Shown in pieces: positions 1-8,289 of a stretch of DNA of 64,000 nt; position 1 is the first letter of the stretch; each line of letters begins with the position of its first letter. The position numbers and the translations under genes are program-made. This stretch comes from Streptomyces sp. CGMCC 4.7035 (GTDB lineage Bacteria; Actinomycetota; Actinomycetes; Streptomycetales; Streptomycetaceae). The stretch spans positions 6,117,001 to 6,181,000 of the forward strand of contig NZ_CP134053.1 of NCBI RefSeq assembly GCF_031583065.1, read 5' to 3'. The notes under the pieces are model-generated. The model made no database searches, was not told the DNA's origin, and worked only from the letters and a program-made list of their open reading frames with translations.

Positions 1-645
1 CTCGCCCTGCTCTTCGGCCTGACGATGCCCGACGCCTTCTCCTTCCTGACCTCGCAGCGCGACCGTGGCACCGAGGTCGAGTCGCTGGGCTCGCTGGTCT
101 TCCATGTGGCCCGGCACTTCGGCTGGGACGGCCATGTGTGGCTCAACTACGGCTCGGTGGAGTTCCTGGGACCCTATGTCGATTGGGTCAGCTCGGCGGC
201 CCTGTTCCTGACCGTGATCGCCTTCGGCTGGCTGCTGTTGTGGCGGCTGAGCGTCCGCCGCATGCCGCCGCACGCGCTCGTGGACGCGGCCTTCGTGGCG
301 GTGCTGATGTTCACGGTCACCAGCCGGGTGATCAGCCCGCAGTACATGGTGTGGCTGGTGGGGCTCGCGGCCGTCTGCCTGTGCTTCCGCGGCAGCCGTA
401 TGGTGCTGCCCGGCTTCCTGGTGCTGGCCGCCTGCCTCGCCACCGTCCTGGAGTTCCCGGTCTTTTTCGCGAACGTCGTCGCCAGCGACGGGCTGGGCGT
501 CACCCTCCTGTTCGTGCGCAACGGCCTGCTGGTGCTCGCGGCGCTGACCGCCGCCCGGGAGCTGTGGCGCACCACGGTGTCGCGTCAGGTCCCGGCCGTG
601 CCGTCTCAGGCCACCCGTACCCAGGAGACCCTCGCGCCCTCCTGA
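1..645 (+). CDS. Integral membrane glycosyltransferase (GT87/DUF2029-like), C-terminal fragment
   Basis: The reading frame is open from base 1, so the start lies upstream of the window; the Met codon at 25 is probably internal. The visible part has at least four hydrophobic membrane segments separated by short loops, including VISPQYMVWLVGL. An aromatic-rich SPQY motif in a late transmembrane helix is typical of polyprenol-phosphate-mannose-dependent GT-C enzymes of the GT87/DUF2029 group. Such enzymes add mannose to envelope glycans or proteins at the outer face of the membrane. The hydrophilic tail (RQVPAVPSQATRTQETLAPS) ends inside the 3' end of the convergent MATE gene, a 40-bp overlap. 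Family assignment is inferred from the membrane pattern; another polytopic transferase is possible. Confidence 0.6.
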   Translation, partial: LALLFGLTMPDAFSFLTSQRDRGTEVESLGSLVFHVARHFGWDGHVWLNYGSVEFLGPYVDWVSSAALFLTVIAFGWLLLWRLSVRRMPPHALVDAAFVAVLMFTVTSRVISPQYMVWLVGLAAVCLCFRGSRMVLPGFLVLAACLATVLEFPVFFANVVASDGLGVTLLFVRNGLLVLAALTAARELWRTTVSRQVPAVPSQATRTQETLAPS

Positions 646-1916
646 CGGCGCCCGAGAGCGAGCAGCGCGCCGCACTGCAGTGCCAGGGAGAGCGCGAACG
701 CCAGACAGATCCCCGGCAGCCCGAGCCCCGACAGGGCGTGAGCGAGCGGCAGTTGCACCGCCGTGCCCAGCAGCGTCACGCGCAGCAGCACGGGGGCGCC
801 CCCGCCGCCCTCGAACACCCCGCCGAGCGCGATGAAGCAGGCCATCAGGAGCAGATACGGGCCGACGCAGCGCAGGAAGAGCACCCCGTCGTGCGCGACC
901 GCCCCTCCGGCGCCGAAGGCGCGCATGATCCAGGGAGCCAGGGCGCCGAGCAGCACCGCCGCTGCCAGCCCCACCGTCCCGGACACCAGCACGGCCTGCC
1001 GCCCGATGGCCCGCCGCTCGTCCTTGCCGGCACCACGGGTGTGTGCGGTGTGGATGGAGGCGGCCTGCCGCACGGCGTAGAAGGCCATGGTCGCGATGTA
1101 CATCACCTTGTACGCGATCGCGTACGCGGCCACGGCCGTCACCCCCAGTCGGGCCACGATCGCGACCAGGACCAGCGCCCCGGTCTGCCGCACGGTGAAG
1201 TCGGCGGACATCGGCAGGCCGGTGCGCAGGGTGCGGCGCAGGGCGGCTCCCGTGGGCTGCGAGGGCCGCACCGAAGAGGCCTTGCGCAGCAGGGCGTTGC
1301 GGCGCAGGGCGCGCAGCCCCGCCGCGAGGGCGACGCAGCGGCAGAGCACCGTCGAGGCGGCGGCGCCCCGGACGCCGTACGCGTGGATGAGCAGCGGGTC
1401 GCAGACAAGGATCAGCCCATTGGCCAGGAGTGCGAGACGCATCGGGGTGCGGGTGTCGCCGGTGCCCTTGAGGATGCCGTCGACGAGTTGCTGGACGAAG
1501 AAGACCGCGATGCCGGGCAGCGAGATCGCGAAGTAGCCGATGGCGAGGGGCAGCGCGGGGCCGCCGCCGCCCAGGACCAGCCGGGCCAGGGGTTCCCGCA
1601 GCAGGAAACCGCCGGTCACGAAGACCGGGGTGATCACCGCGCACAGCGCCCAGCCGCCGCGTACGGCGCTCCGGACGGCGCCCGGGTCCCCGGCGCCCCG
1701 GGCGTGGGCGACGAGGACGGTCGTGCCGGAGGCGAAGACCAGGGCCACGCCGAGCAGCACGTTCTCCGTGTTGGTCGCGACGGCGACCGCCGCCACGGCC
1801 GGGCCGCCGAGCCGCGAGACCCAGACGGTGTTGATGATCCCGGCTGCCACGGAGGCGAGCAGTGAGAAGTAGACGGGATGGGCGAGCGCTATGAGCTGTT
1901 TGCGGTGGGCGTTCAC
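606..1916 (-). CDS. MATE family efflux transporter
   Basis: A 436-residue protein with about twelve hydrophobic helices in two related halves, matching MATE (DinF/NorM-type) antiporters that export drugs or metabolites using H+ or Na+. The N-terminus (LAHPVYFSLLASVAAGIINTVWVSRLGG) is the usual MATE first helix followed by the N-lobe. The start is GTG at 1916, preceded by GAGGGAG with a 7-nt spacer. The gene is divergent from a PadR regulator, and a perfect palindrome lies between them, so PadR control of the exporter is the simplest reading. The substrate cannot be told from sequence. Its 3' end overlaps the glycosyltransferase gene by 40 bp. Confidence 0.85.
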   Translation of the reverse strand: MNAHRKQLIALAHPVYFSLLASVAAGIINTVWVSRLGGPAVAAVAVATNTENVLLGVALVFASGTTVLVAHARGAGDPGAVRSAVRGGWALCAVITPVFVTGGFLLREPLARLVLGGGGPALPLAIGYFAISLPGIAVFFVQQLVDGILKGTGDTRTPMRLALLANGLILVCDPLLIHAYGVRGAAASTVLCRCVALAAGLRALRRNALLRKASSVRPSQPTGAALRRTLRTGLPMSADFTVRQTGALVLVAIVARLGVTAVAAYAIAYKVMYIATMAFYAVRQAASIHTAHTRGAGKDERRAIGRQAVLVSGTVGLAAAVLLGALAPWIMRAFGAGGAVAHDGVLFLRCVGPYLLLMACFIALGGVFEGGGGAPVLLRVTLLGTAVQLPLAHALSGLGLPGICLAFALSLALQCGALLALGRRQEGARVSWVRVA

Positions 1917-1944
1917 GGAAGGGCTCCCTCGACTCCCTCGATCC

Positions 1945-1980
1945 GAGCTACCTCGTTTAGAGGTAGCTCGATAAGAGGTA
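1945..1980. promoter_or_regulatory. Palindromic operator between MATE and PadR genes
   Basis: GAGCTACCTC (1945-1954) and GAGGTAGCTC (1960-1969) form a perfect 10-bp inverted repeat around GTTTA. A third half-site, GAGGTA, follows at 1975-1980. It lies in the divergent promoter region of a PadR-type repressor and its presumed target. PadR dimers bind such dyads; the specific match is inference. Confidence 0.6.
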
Positions 1981-2019
1981 CCATGACGAGTACGACGTAT
2001 GTCAAGAAGGAGCCGACCG

Positions 2020-2544
2020 GTGCTGGAGCTGACGATCCTGGGCTTCCTCGCAGAGGAACCGCTGCACGGCTACGAGCTGAAGGAGCGGATCAAGGCCCTG
2101 AGCGGCCATGTCCGCCCGGTCAGCGACGGCGCCCTCTACCCGGCGATCAGCCGTCTGGTGGCGGCGGGCAAGCTCGACCAGCACACCGAACCCGGGGCGA
2201 GCGCGGCCCCGCGCCGCATCCTGTCGCTCACCGAGGAGGGCCGCGCGGAACTCCTGGAGCGGCTGCGGCACCCCAAGCAGGCGGAGATCACCGACCAGGT
2301 GCGTTTCAACACCGTCCTCGCGTTCCTGCGTCACCTGCCGGACCGGACGGAGCAGGCCGCGGTCCTGCGCCGGCGCCTCGACTTCCTTCAGACGCCGACG
2401 AGCTTCTTCTACCGGGACGGCGAGCCCGTACGGGCCGAGGAGGCCGACGACCTGTTCCGGCAGGGCATGCTGCGGGTCGCCCGGGCGACGGGCGAGGCGG
2501 AGAGGGCCTGGCTGAGGGAGGCGATCGCGCGACTGGAGGGCTGA
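2020..2544 (+). CDS. PadR family transcriptional regulator
   Basis: A winged-helix repressor of the PadR family, about 174 residues. The N-terminus LELTILGFLAEEPLHGYELKERI is the canonical PadR first helix, followed by the GALYPAISRL recognition region and the C-terminal dimerisation helices with a long arm seen in PadR subfamily 1. I chose GTG at 2020 because AAGGAG at 2007-2012 sits 7 nt upstream. The ATG at 1999 would place the SD inside the gene and add seven residues absent from typical members. It is divergent from the MATE exporter and probably senses the exported compound or a relative, releasing the 1945-1980 operator. Confidence 0.88.
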   Translation: MLELTILGFLAEEPLHGYELKERIKALSGHVRPVSDGALYPAISRLVAAGKLDQHTEPGASAAPRRILSLTEEGRAELLERLRHPKQAEITDQVRFNTVLAFLRHLPDRTEQAAVLRRRLDFLQTPTSFFYRDGEPVRAEEADDLFRQGMLRVARATGEAERAWLREAIARLEG

Positions 2545-2557
2545 AGCACCCTGGCTC

Positions 2558-3754
2558 TCAGCCCAGTTGCGCCTTCAGATACGCCTGCCACTGCCGCGTG
2601 AACTTCTCCGGCGTCGTGCCGAGCACCTTCCGCAGCGCGCCCTCGACGGCGCCCGCGCGCTTCTGGTGGTCGCCCACCACGCGGTAGAACTCGTTCAACC
2701 GGGCCTCGCCCCAGCGGTCGGCGATCATCCGGCAAGCCATCCAGCCGCTCTCGTACGCCTGCGCCAGCTTCCCGGCGTCCCCGGCGAAGGCGAAGTCGCC
2801 GTCCTTCGGCAGCGCGGCCGGGACGTCTCCCAGTGCGACGGCGCGGCCGAGTTCGGGGGCCACCTGCGCGGGCGTACGGCCGCTGCCGCGGTAGCCGACC
2901 CAGTCGGCATACCCCTCGGACAGCCACAGGGGCGTGGCCGCCGTGGTGTGGGCGCGGGTGGCGACATGCGTGGTCTCGTGCGTGAGGACGACCTGCTTGC
3001 CCAGGTCGCCGAGTACGCCGTACGCCTCCGGGTTGACGATGATCCGGTCCGCGGGCGCCTTCACCGCGCCGCCCACCTCGCCGGTGGTGACCGCGGCGAT
3101 CCCCCGGTATCCGGACGCCGGCGCGCCGAGCAGTCCGGCCATCCCCTCCAGCGACCGCGGTACGAGCACCACCACGTGCCCCGGCCAGTCGGCACCCCAC
3201 GCCCGGGTGACGGCGGGCACGGCCCGGTCCGCGAGGTCGGCGTAGTTCCGCAGGACGTCATGCGGCTGCCCGACCCCGAGCACCAGGCTGTGTGCCCCGC
3301 GGACGGCCTTGACGACGCCCTGCTCCCACAGTTGCTGGTTGGCCTTGTCGGCGGGCTCGTCGGAACTGACGTACCAGCGTCCGTCGCTACGGGTCAGCCG
3401 CAACGCGCGGGCGGCGGTGACCGGTGCCCGGTCGTAGCCCTTGACGCGGTAGCGCAGTTCCGCGTCGGCGGTGGCACGGTCGCCGGTGCGGTGCAGGGCC
3501 GTGAGGCGGTAGGACCAGGCGGCCAGCGGCACGGCGCGGAGGTTGTCGAACTCGGCGGCAGCGGTGGCGAGTTCGGGCCGTGCCTCGGTCGCCAGGAACG
3601 CGGGTCGGTCCTGGTCCACCACCGCCGTCGCCCGCCGGTCGAGCACCCGCTGCACGGCGACGGTCTGGGTGTCCGGCGCCACCGGACCGCCGCAGCCGAC
3701 GAGCAGCAGCGCACAACCCGCCACGACCCCCCGCACCCGCCCACGACCAGCCAC
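2558..3754 (-). CDS. Lipoprotein, peptidase MA-like (gluzincin) family
   Basis: About 398 residues from GTG 3754. The N-terminus is Arg-rich, then hydrophobic, and ends in the lipobox LLVGC, so the product should be lipid-anchored outside the membrane. The C-terminal half carries HETTH (about residues 259-263) and, 17 residues later, WLSEGYADW with Glu about 280. This HExxH...E layout is the zinc site of gluzincin metallopeptidases (peptidase MA-like). The frame stays open upstream to 4054, but that part is a translated 24-bp minisatellite that would bury the signal peptide, so I exclude it. The start is uncertain because GGAAG lies too close to the GTG; GTG 3736 is an alternative. Confidence 0.75.
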   Translation of the reverse strand: MAGRGRVRGVVAGCALLLVGCGGPVAPDTQTVAVQRVLDRRATAVVDQDRPAFLATEARPELATAAAEFDNLRAVPLAAWSYRLTALHRTGDRATADAELRYRVKGYDRAPVTAARALRLTRSDGRWYVSSDEPADKANQQLWEQGVVKAVRGAHSLVLGVGQPHDVLRNYADLADRAVPAVTRAWGADWPGHVVVLVPRSLEGMAGLLGAPASGYRGIAAVTTGEVGGAVKAPADRIIVNPEAYGVLGDLGKQVVLTHETTHVATRAHTTAATPLWLSEGYADWVGYRGSGRTPAQVAPELGRAVALGDVPAALPKDGDFAFAGDAGKLAQAYESGWMACRMIADRWGEARLNEFYRVVGDHQKRAGAVEGALRKVLGTTPEKFTRQWQAYLKAQLG

Positions 3755-3796
3755 CTTCCGATCGTACGCGGCGACTCGACCACCTATCCCCACCAC

Positions 3797-4062
3797 GATC
3801 CAGCCACCCGTCCCTGCCGCGGTCCGCCCACCGTCCGCGCCGCGGTCCAGCCACCCCTCCCTGCCGCGGTCCAGCTCCCTGCCCACGCTGCGGTCCAGCC
3901 ACCCCGCCCTGCCGCAGTCCAGCCACCCGTCCGCGCCACGGTGCAGCCACCCGTCCGCGGCGCGGTCCAGCCACCCGTCGCTGCCGTGGTCCGGCCACCC
4001 GTCCGCGCGACGGTCCGGCAGCCTGTCCGCGCCGCGGTTCGGCCACCCCTCCACACCCGGGT
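3797..4062. repeat. 24-bp tandem repeat (minisatellite), about 11 copies
   Basis: Near-identical units of the type GGTCCAGCCACCCGTCC(N7) recur with GGT anchors at 3844, 3868, 3892, 3916 (A variant), 3940, 3964, 3988, 4012, 4036 and 4060, all exactly 24 bp apart. A 23-bp unit begins at 3821 and another 24-bp unit at 3797. The array fills the 308-bp gap between the metallopeptidase and the NlpC/P60 stop codon at 4063. It is open in several frames only because 24 is a multiple of three. The 23-bp unit shifts the frame, which argues against coding. Confidence 0.9.
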
Positions 4063-5085
4063 TCAGGGCCTCGTCACCGACGAGATCGGCATCATGCCGA
4101 TCGGGTCATAACGCACCGGGGCCCCGGGGTGGGGCGCGTGGATGACCTGGCCGTTGCCTACGTACATCGCCACATGGCTGGCGTCGGAGCGGTAGACGAC
4201 CAGGTCGCCGGGCTGGGCCTCGGACAGCGGCACCCGGCGGCCGGCGTAGCGCTGCTCCTGTGAGGTGCGCGGCAGCCCGACACCCGCCTGCGCGTACGAC
4301 CACTGCATGAGGCCCGAACAGTCGAAGCCGCCCGGCCCGTTGGCGCCCCACACATACGGGCGGCCGAGCGCGGAACGAGCCGCCGCGACGGCGGCCGCGG
4401 CGCGGGCGCCCGAAGGGGCGGCACCCGCGAGGTCGGGCACGTCGCCGCCGGAGCGGGACACCCGCTCGTAGGCGGCGCGCTCCGCCGTCGGCAGGGAGTT
4501 GAGCAGCCGCCGTGCCGTGGCGAGTTTCCGCTCGACGGCCTTCTTGTGCTGCGCGACGGCATCGCGGCTCTTCTCCAGCTCGGCAAGCTTCGCGGCGACC
4601 CCCGCCCGGTCCTGGGCCAGTTCCCGCAGGGCCGCCCGGAGCTCCTTGAGCTGTCCGGCCTGGTGGGTGCCGATCCGGTCGAGCGCGGTCGCCTTGGCGA
4701 GGTATTCGTCGGGGTTGTCGGAGAACAGCAGCGCGAGGGAGGGGTCGAGACCGCCGGAGCGGTACTGGGCCCCGGCGAGCGCACCGAGCGCGTCCCGCAT
4801 GGCGTTGACGCGGCCCTGCTGCCGGGCGATCCGGTCCTGTGTGTGGCCGACCTGCCGGCGCAGTGAACCGGCGCGCTCGTCGGCCTTGTTGTACGCCTCG
4901 GTGGCCTGCTCGGCCTCCTCGTACAACCGGTCCACCGTGACCCGGGGGTCGACGCGCGGCGCGGCGTTCGCCGGTACGGCGCCGAGGGTCGCGGCGGCGG
5001 CCGCCGCGGCGGACAGGACGGCGGCTGCTGCGGCGCCACGCCCTCGGCCGAGGCCGGATGGTGCAGGACGACTATGGGACCCCAC
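4063..5085 (-). CDS. NlpC/P60 (C40) peptidoglycan endopeptidase with coiled-coil N-domain
   Basis: A secreted cell-wall hydrolase of about 340 residues that cuts peptide stems of peptidoglycan. An Ala-rich signal peptide ends near AVPANAA. A long coiled-coil region follows (about residues 45-215, like RipA/RipC regulatory domains), then the C40 domain with FDCSGLMQWSYAQAG (Cys about 256), SHVAMYVG (His about 304) and VIHAPHPG (His about 316) as the catalytic set. I chose GTG 5085 because GGAAGGGAG lies about 11 nt upstream; the ATG at 5193 would put 36 non-signal residues first. It is a paralogue of the next gene and has a related promoter, suggesting shared regulation. Confidence 0.92.
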   Translation of the reverse strand: MGSHSRPAPSGLGRGRGAAAAAVLSAAAAAAATLGAVPANAAPRVDPRVTVDRLYEEAEQATEAYNKADERAGSLRRQVGHTQDRIARQQGRVNAMRDALGALAGAQYRSGGLDPSLALLFSDNPDEYLAKATALDRIGTHQAGQLKELRAALRELAQDRAGVAAKLAELEKSRDAVAQHKKAVERKLATARRLLNSLPTAERAAYERVSRSGGDVPDLAGAAPSGARAAAAVAAARSALGRPYVWGANGPGGFDCSGLMQWSYAQAGVGLPRTSQEQRYAGRRVPLSEAQPGDLVVYRSDASHVAMYVGNGQVIHAPHPGAPVRYDPIGMMPISSVTRP

Positions 5086-5143
5086 GACCGGTCGTACTCC
5101 CTTCCGCTGACACCCCCGCCACACGGCGAGGGAAACGCGGCAG

Positions 5144-5173
5144 ACAGTAGCCGGGTGATCACTCCGCGACCAA
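5144..5173 (-). promoter_or_regulatory. Promoter of NlpC/P60 gene 1 with GTGATCAC in the spacer
   Basis: On the minus strand, TTGGTC (5168-5173), an 18-nt spacer and TACTGT (5144-5149) resemble a principal sigma promoter about 60-90 nt before the start codon. The self-complementary octamer GTGATCAC (5155-5162) lies in the spacer. The paralogue's promoter has TGATCA at a similar place. Confidence 0.55.
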
Positions 5174-5298
5174 AGTGCCCGACGGGCGCACAACGCGACG
5201 CCCCGCCGCTGACGCAGGTCATCGGCGGGGCGCGGGGTCAGCGCACGTCGCTGGAATTCGCCCGTTCGGGCGGGGTGGCCGGGGGCCTCGGAAGGGCG

Positions 5299-6336
5299 TC
5301 AGCCGACGCGGACGCCGAACTCGAACGTCATGTTGCTCATCGCCTCGTAGCGCACGTTGGTGCCGGTGCGCGGAGCGTGCAGCACCATGCCCTTGCCCGC
5401 GTAGAGGCCGACATGGTGCAGGTCGCCATAGAAGAGGACCAGGTCGCCGACCTGGAGGTCGCTCTGGTTGTAGATCCGGGTACCGGCGTTGGCCTGCGCC
5501 TGCGAGGTACGCGGAATGGTGACGCCGGCCTGGGCGTAGGCCCAGGAGGTCAGGCCCGAGCAGTCGAAGGACGAGGGGCCGGTGGCGCCCCAGCTGTAGG
5601 GCGAACCGATCTTGGTCTGGGCGGCGGAGAACGCCTCGCCGGCCCGGCCGGAACCAACGCCGACGGAGCCGCTGAAGTCGGTGCGCCCGCTGGCACGGCT
5701 GGCGCGCTCCTGCTCCGCCTGAAGGGCCGCCTTCTCCGCGGCGGTGAGGCTGTTGAGCAGCTTCTGCGCCTCGGCGAGCTTCGCCTGGACTTCCTTCTTG
5801 TTCTTGGCCAGCTGGGTGCGGGTGCTCGCGAGGTCCTTGAGCTTGTCGGTGGCTTCCTGGCGCTCCTGGGCCAGTTCGCGCTGCTTCTCCTGGATCTTCT
5901 TCAGCGCGTCGACCTGCTGGCCGCTCAACTGGTCGAGCGTGGACGCCTTGTCGAGGTAGTCGTCCGGGTTCGAGGAGAGGAAGAGCTGGAGGGAGGGATC
6001 GATGCTGCCCGTGCGGTACTGGGCACTGGCCATCGTGCCTATGCCGTCACGCAGGTTGTTGAGCTCTTCCTGACCGCGGGCGACCCTGTCCTGCAGGACG
6101 GAGATCTCCTTCTCCAGCTTGTCCTGCTTCTCCTTGGCCCCGTTGTACTGCTCGCTCGCCTGCTCCTGCTCTTCGTAGAGCTTGTCGACCTTGGACTTGA
6201 CCTCGTCCTTGCTCGGCTTCTCGCTGGGGGCGGCATTCGCGGCCTGAGCACTGATGGCGACGGCAGCGGCGGCAGCGGTGGTGAGCACGGTCACGCGTGC
6301 GCGGCTCGGCTTCTTGGGTCGACGGTGGGACGCCAC
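5299..6336 (-). CDS. NlpC/P60 (C40) peptidoglycan endopeptidase, second paralogue
   Basis: About 345 residues. A twin-basic start (ASHRRPKKPSRAR) is followed by a hydrophobic stretch ending near AANAAPSEK, giving an exported protein. Residues about 40-220 are a strongly charged heptad-rich coiled coil. The C-terminal C40 domain contains FDCSGLTSWAYAQAG (Cys about 259), HHVGLYAG (His about 308) and VLHAPRTG (His about 320). GTG 6336 is the start because AAGGAG lies 9 nt upstream; the longer frame to 6408 lacks a ribosome site. It shares domain order with the previous gene but has a shorter loop before the catalytic domain. The role is likely cell-wall remodelling during growth or sporulation. 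Confidence 0.93.
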   Translation of the reverse strand: MASHRRPKKPSRARVTVLTTAAAAAVAISAQAANAAPSEKPSKDEVKSKVDKLYEEQEQASEQYNGAKEKQDKLEKEISVLQDRVARGQEELNNLRDGIGTMASAQYRTGSIDPSLQLFLSSNPDDYLDKASTLDQLSGQQVDALKKIQEKQRELAQERQEATDKLKDLASTRTQLAKNKKEVQAKLAEAQKLLNSLTAAEKAALQAEQERASRASGRTDFSGSVGVGSGRAGEAFSAAQTKIGSPYSWGATGPSSFDCSGLTSWAYAQAGVTIPRTSQAQANAGTRIYNQSDLQVGDLVLFYGDLHHVGLYAGKGMVLHAPRTGTNVRYEAMSNMTFEFGVRVG

Positions 6337-6417
6337 GGAGGCGAGCTCCTTCTTCCTCGAGCCGCCTACCGACACGCCGGTGGGCGGTGCCCCTCCACCG
6401 CCACTCACCCCTTGTGA

Positions 6418-6477
6418 GTGATCACCCGTGCGGAGGTTCGAGGCTCGACCTTAGTGACCTTGCTGTGATCAGTTCAA
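6418..6477 (-). promoter_or_regulatory. Promoter of NlpC/P60 gene 2 with TGATCA elements
   Basis: On the minus strand, TTGAAC (6472-6477), 18 nt and TAAGGT (6448-6453) form a good principal-sigma-type promoter. The spacer begins with TGATCACAGC, and GTGATCAC recurs at 6418-6425, just after the expected transcription start. The rest of the 329-bp gap (6478-6665) shows no gene and no riboswitch that I recognise. Confidence 0.6.
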
Positions 6478-6665
6478 ATCCTGAGCGGGTTTTTCTCGGT
6501 CACGCACCGCATTCTTTGCCTGGAACTCACGTGCGGTGATACCCGATTGACGCTACGTTGCGTGACGATCCCCTCAATTCGGGCATGACAGGCGGATGTT
6601 GCGCTTGGTACGTAGGTTGCCCATGGGATGTTCGACGCAAAGGGCAAGCGCCGCACGGAAGTCCG

Positions 6666-8015
6666 TTATGCCCGGGAAAGGCGCTTGAGCAGGACCACCG
6701 ACGCGACCGGGCGCGCACCCGCCCTGGCGACCCCGTCGGCCACCTCGCGGTCGGTGGAGACGACGATGACCGGTCGGCCCGGCGGCTCCGCGCGCACCAG
6801 CTGGCGGATCAACTCGTCCGCGGTGACGCCCGGCTTGGAGAACAGCACCCGCACGCCACGCGGCGGCGCGAGCAGGACGGGGGCGGCCAGTTCGGCACCG
6901 TCGAAGACGCAGGTGACCTCGGCGCCGGTCTGCGCGGCGAGCTGCGAGAGCTGTCCGAGGAGCCTGAGCCGCTGCTGCTCCAGCGGCATCTGGGGATAGC
7001 CGGTCTTGGTGACGTTGTAGCCGTCGACGACCAGATGCGCCTGCGGCAGCGCCAGCAACTGGTCGAGTATCGCGGGATCGTTTTCGGACAGCGCGCGGGC
7101 GGCGATGTCCTTCGGGGTCATTCGTCCCGGTTCGACCGCGTCCACGGTCTCCGCCGGCCGTACGGAGACCGGCGGCAGCGCCAGCTCCCGCCGCAGCCCC
7201 TGGGCCGCGTCCAGGACGGTGTCGAGCAGCAGCCGTACGCGCATGTCCTCGACGCTGCGCCCCTCGCGCGCCGCCCTGCGGGTGGCCTCCAGCGCGGCCT
7301 CCGCCTCGCCGAGACGCGCCTTGAGCCGCCGGGTCTCGCTCTCGGCCGCGGACACCTGCGCGTGCCCCTCGGCACGCACGGCCTCCATCTCGCCCTGTAC
7401 CTTGCGCAGGGCGGCCTCGCCGCGCTTGACGTCACTGAGGGCGGCACGCAGCTTGCGGTGAAGCGATTCGGCTTCCTTGCGCGCCGACTCCAGCTCCGTA
7501 CGCAGCCGTTCGGTCTCGGCGCGGGTGTGGTCGCGGGCGGCCGTCAGCTCCTCGCGCAGCCGCTCCAGTTCGGCGCGGTTCTCCTCGTCGACGCGTTCGG
7601 CGTCCGCGCGCTGGGCCTCCTCGCCGGCCGCGGTCACCAGCTTCACCCAGCCCGCGGGGCGCAGCACATAGGCCGCGGCCGCCACGTCGAGCGGGTCCGC
7701 GGCCGGGGGCGGCGAGCCGGAGTCGAGGGCGCCGGCGAGCTCCGGCTGGGCCTCTCTGAACTTCTCGGCGATGCGCTGCCGGAACAGCGGGTCCGTCTCC
7801 AGGGCCGCCGCCATGGCGTTGCCGGCGAACTTGGCCCGACGGTTCGGGGTGAAACGGGCGTACTGCCGCAATTGCGCGGGCAGTTCGGCGAGGGTCAGCC
7901 CGCCGAAGCCGTCGGACACGATCTGCACGGCCCGGCGGCGCACGCCGTCGGGCAGCGGACGGTCGAGCACCTCAGCGGTGCCGTCGACCGGCTCCCCGCC
8001 TGTGGTCTCCACCAT
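6666..8015 (-). CDS. NYN (YacP-like) domain RNA-binding/nuclease protein
   Basis: A 449-residue cytoplasmic protein. The C-terminal part (about 300-449) is a YacP-type NYN domain: LVVDGYNVTKTG carries the first conserved Asp, VFDGAEL and VSTDREVADG the later acidic residues of a PIN-like metal nuclease fold. The middle (about 180-290) is a charged coiled coil; the N-terminus (about 20-110) is a conserved helical region seen in actinobacterial homologues. NYN proteins of this group are thought to act in RNA processing; the substrate is unknown. The 79-residue zinc-ribbon gene lies 34 bp upstream on the same strand, so the two are probably cotranscribed. Confidence 0.85.
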   Translation of the reverse strand: MVETTGGEPVDGTAEVLDRPLPDGVRRRAVQIVSDGFGGLTLAELPAQLRQYARFTPNRRAKFAGNAMAAALETDPLFRQRIAEKFREAQPELAGALDSGSPPPAADPLDVAAAAYVLRPAGWVKLVTAAGEEAQRADAERVDEENRAELERLREELTAARDHTRAETERLRTELESARKEAESLHRKLRAALSDVKRGEAALRKVQGEMEAVRAEGHAQVSAAESETRRLKARLGEAEAALEATRRAAREGRSVEDMRVRLLLDTVLDAAQGLRRELALPPVSVRPAETVDAVEPGRMTPKDIAARALSENDPAILDQLLALPQAHLVVDGYNVTKTGYPQMPLEQQRLRLLGQLSQLAAQTGAEVTCVFDGAELAAPVLLAPPRGVRVLFSKPGVTADELIRQLVRAEPPGRPVIVVSTDREVADGVARAGARPVASVVLLKRLSRA

Positions 8016-8049
8016 CCGTCACCCCAATGCCTGTGCGGGTCCGCCTCCC

Positions 8050-8289
8050 TCAGGAGTCGGCGCCCGGCCTGTCCACGAGTTCCACCTGGTCCACCGCGTT
8101 GCACCAGCGGCAACGCACCGACTCGATGGTCTCACTGACCACCTCGCGCTCCTCGACCGTCGGCTCTCCGGCCAGATCGAGATGCACGTACTCCACAACC
8201 TTCGACGAGCGGGTCACGTCGAAACGTGTGAGGTTGCCGCAGAGCGTGCAGCGCCAGCGGGTCTTCTCGGTCGGCAGGGGAACCGTCAT
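8050..8289 (-). CDS. Small zinc-ribbon-like protein
   Basis: 79 residues. CTLC (Cys14, Cys17) and CRWC (Cys60, Cys63) form two CxxC pairs 43 residues apart, the layout of a zinc ribbon. The central part is acidic. I know of no assigned function; homologues occur next to the NYN gene in other streptomycetes, so a joint role in RNA or translation is a guess. ATG at 8289 is preceded on the minus strand by GAAGGAAGAGCGGCC, an acceptable ribosome site. Confidence 0.8.
   Translation of the reverse strand: MTVPLPTEKTRWRCTLCGNLTRFDVTRSSKVVEYVHLDLAGEPTVEEREVVSETIESVRCRWCNAVDQVELVDRPGADS

Noticed and set aside
1999..2019. ATG 1999 as the PadR start
   Set aside because: The strong AAGGAG at 2007-2012 would lie inside the gene; GTG 2020 fits both spacing and family length.
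3755..4054. N-terminal extension of the lipoprotein through the 24-bp repeats
   Set aside because: It would bury the signal peptide and lipobox at residue 120, and the octapeptide repeat appears in several frames because the period is 24 bp.
3797..4062. CRISPR array
   Set aside because: Units are directly adjacent with no unique spacers, and no cas genes are nearby.
6337..6665. c-di-AMP (ydaO) riboswitch upstream of the NlpC/P60 gene
   Set aside because: Such riboswitches precede wall hydrolase genes in Streptomyces, but I could not find the conserved core strings in either upstream region.
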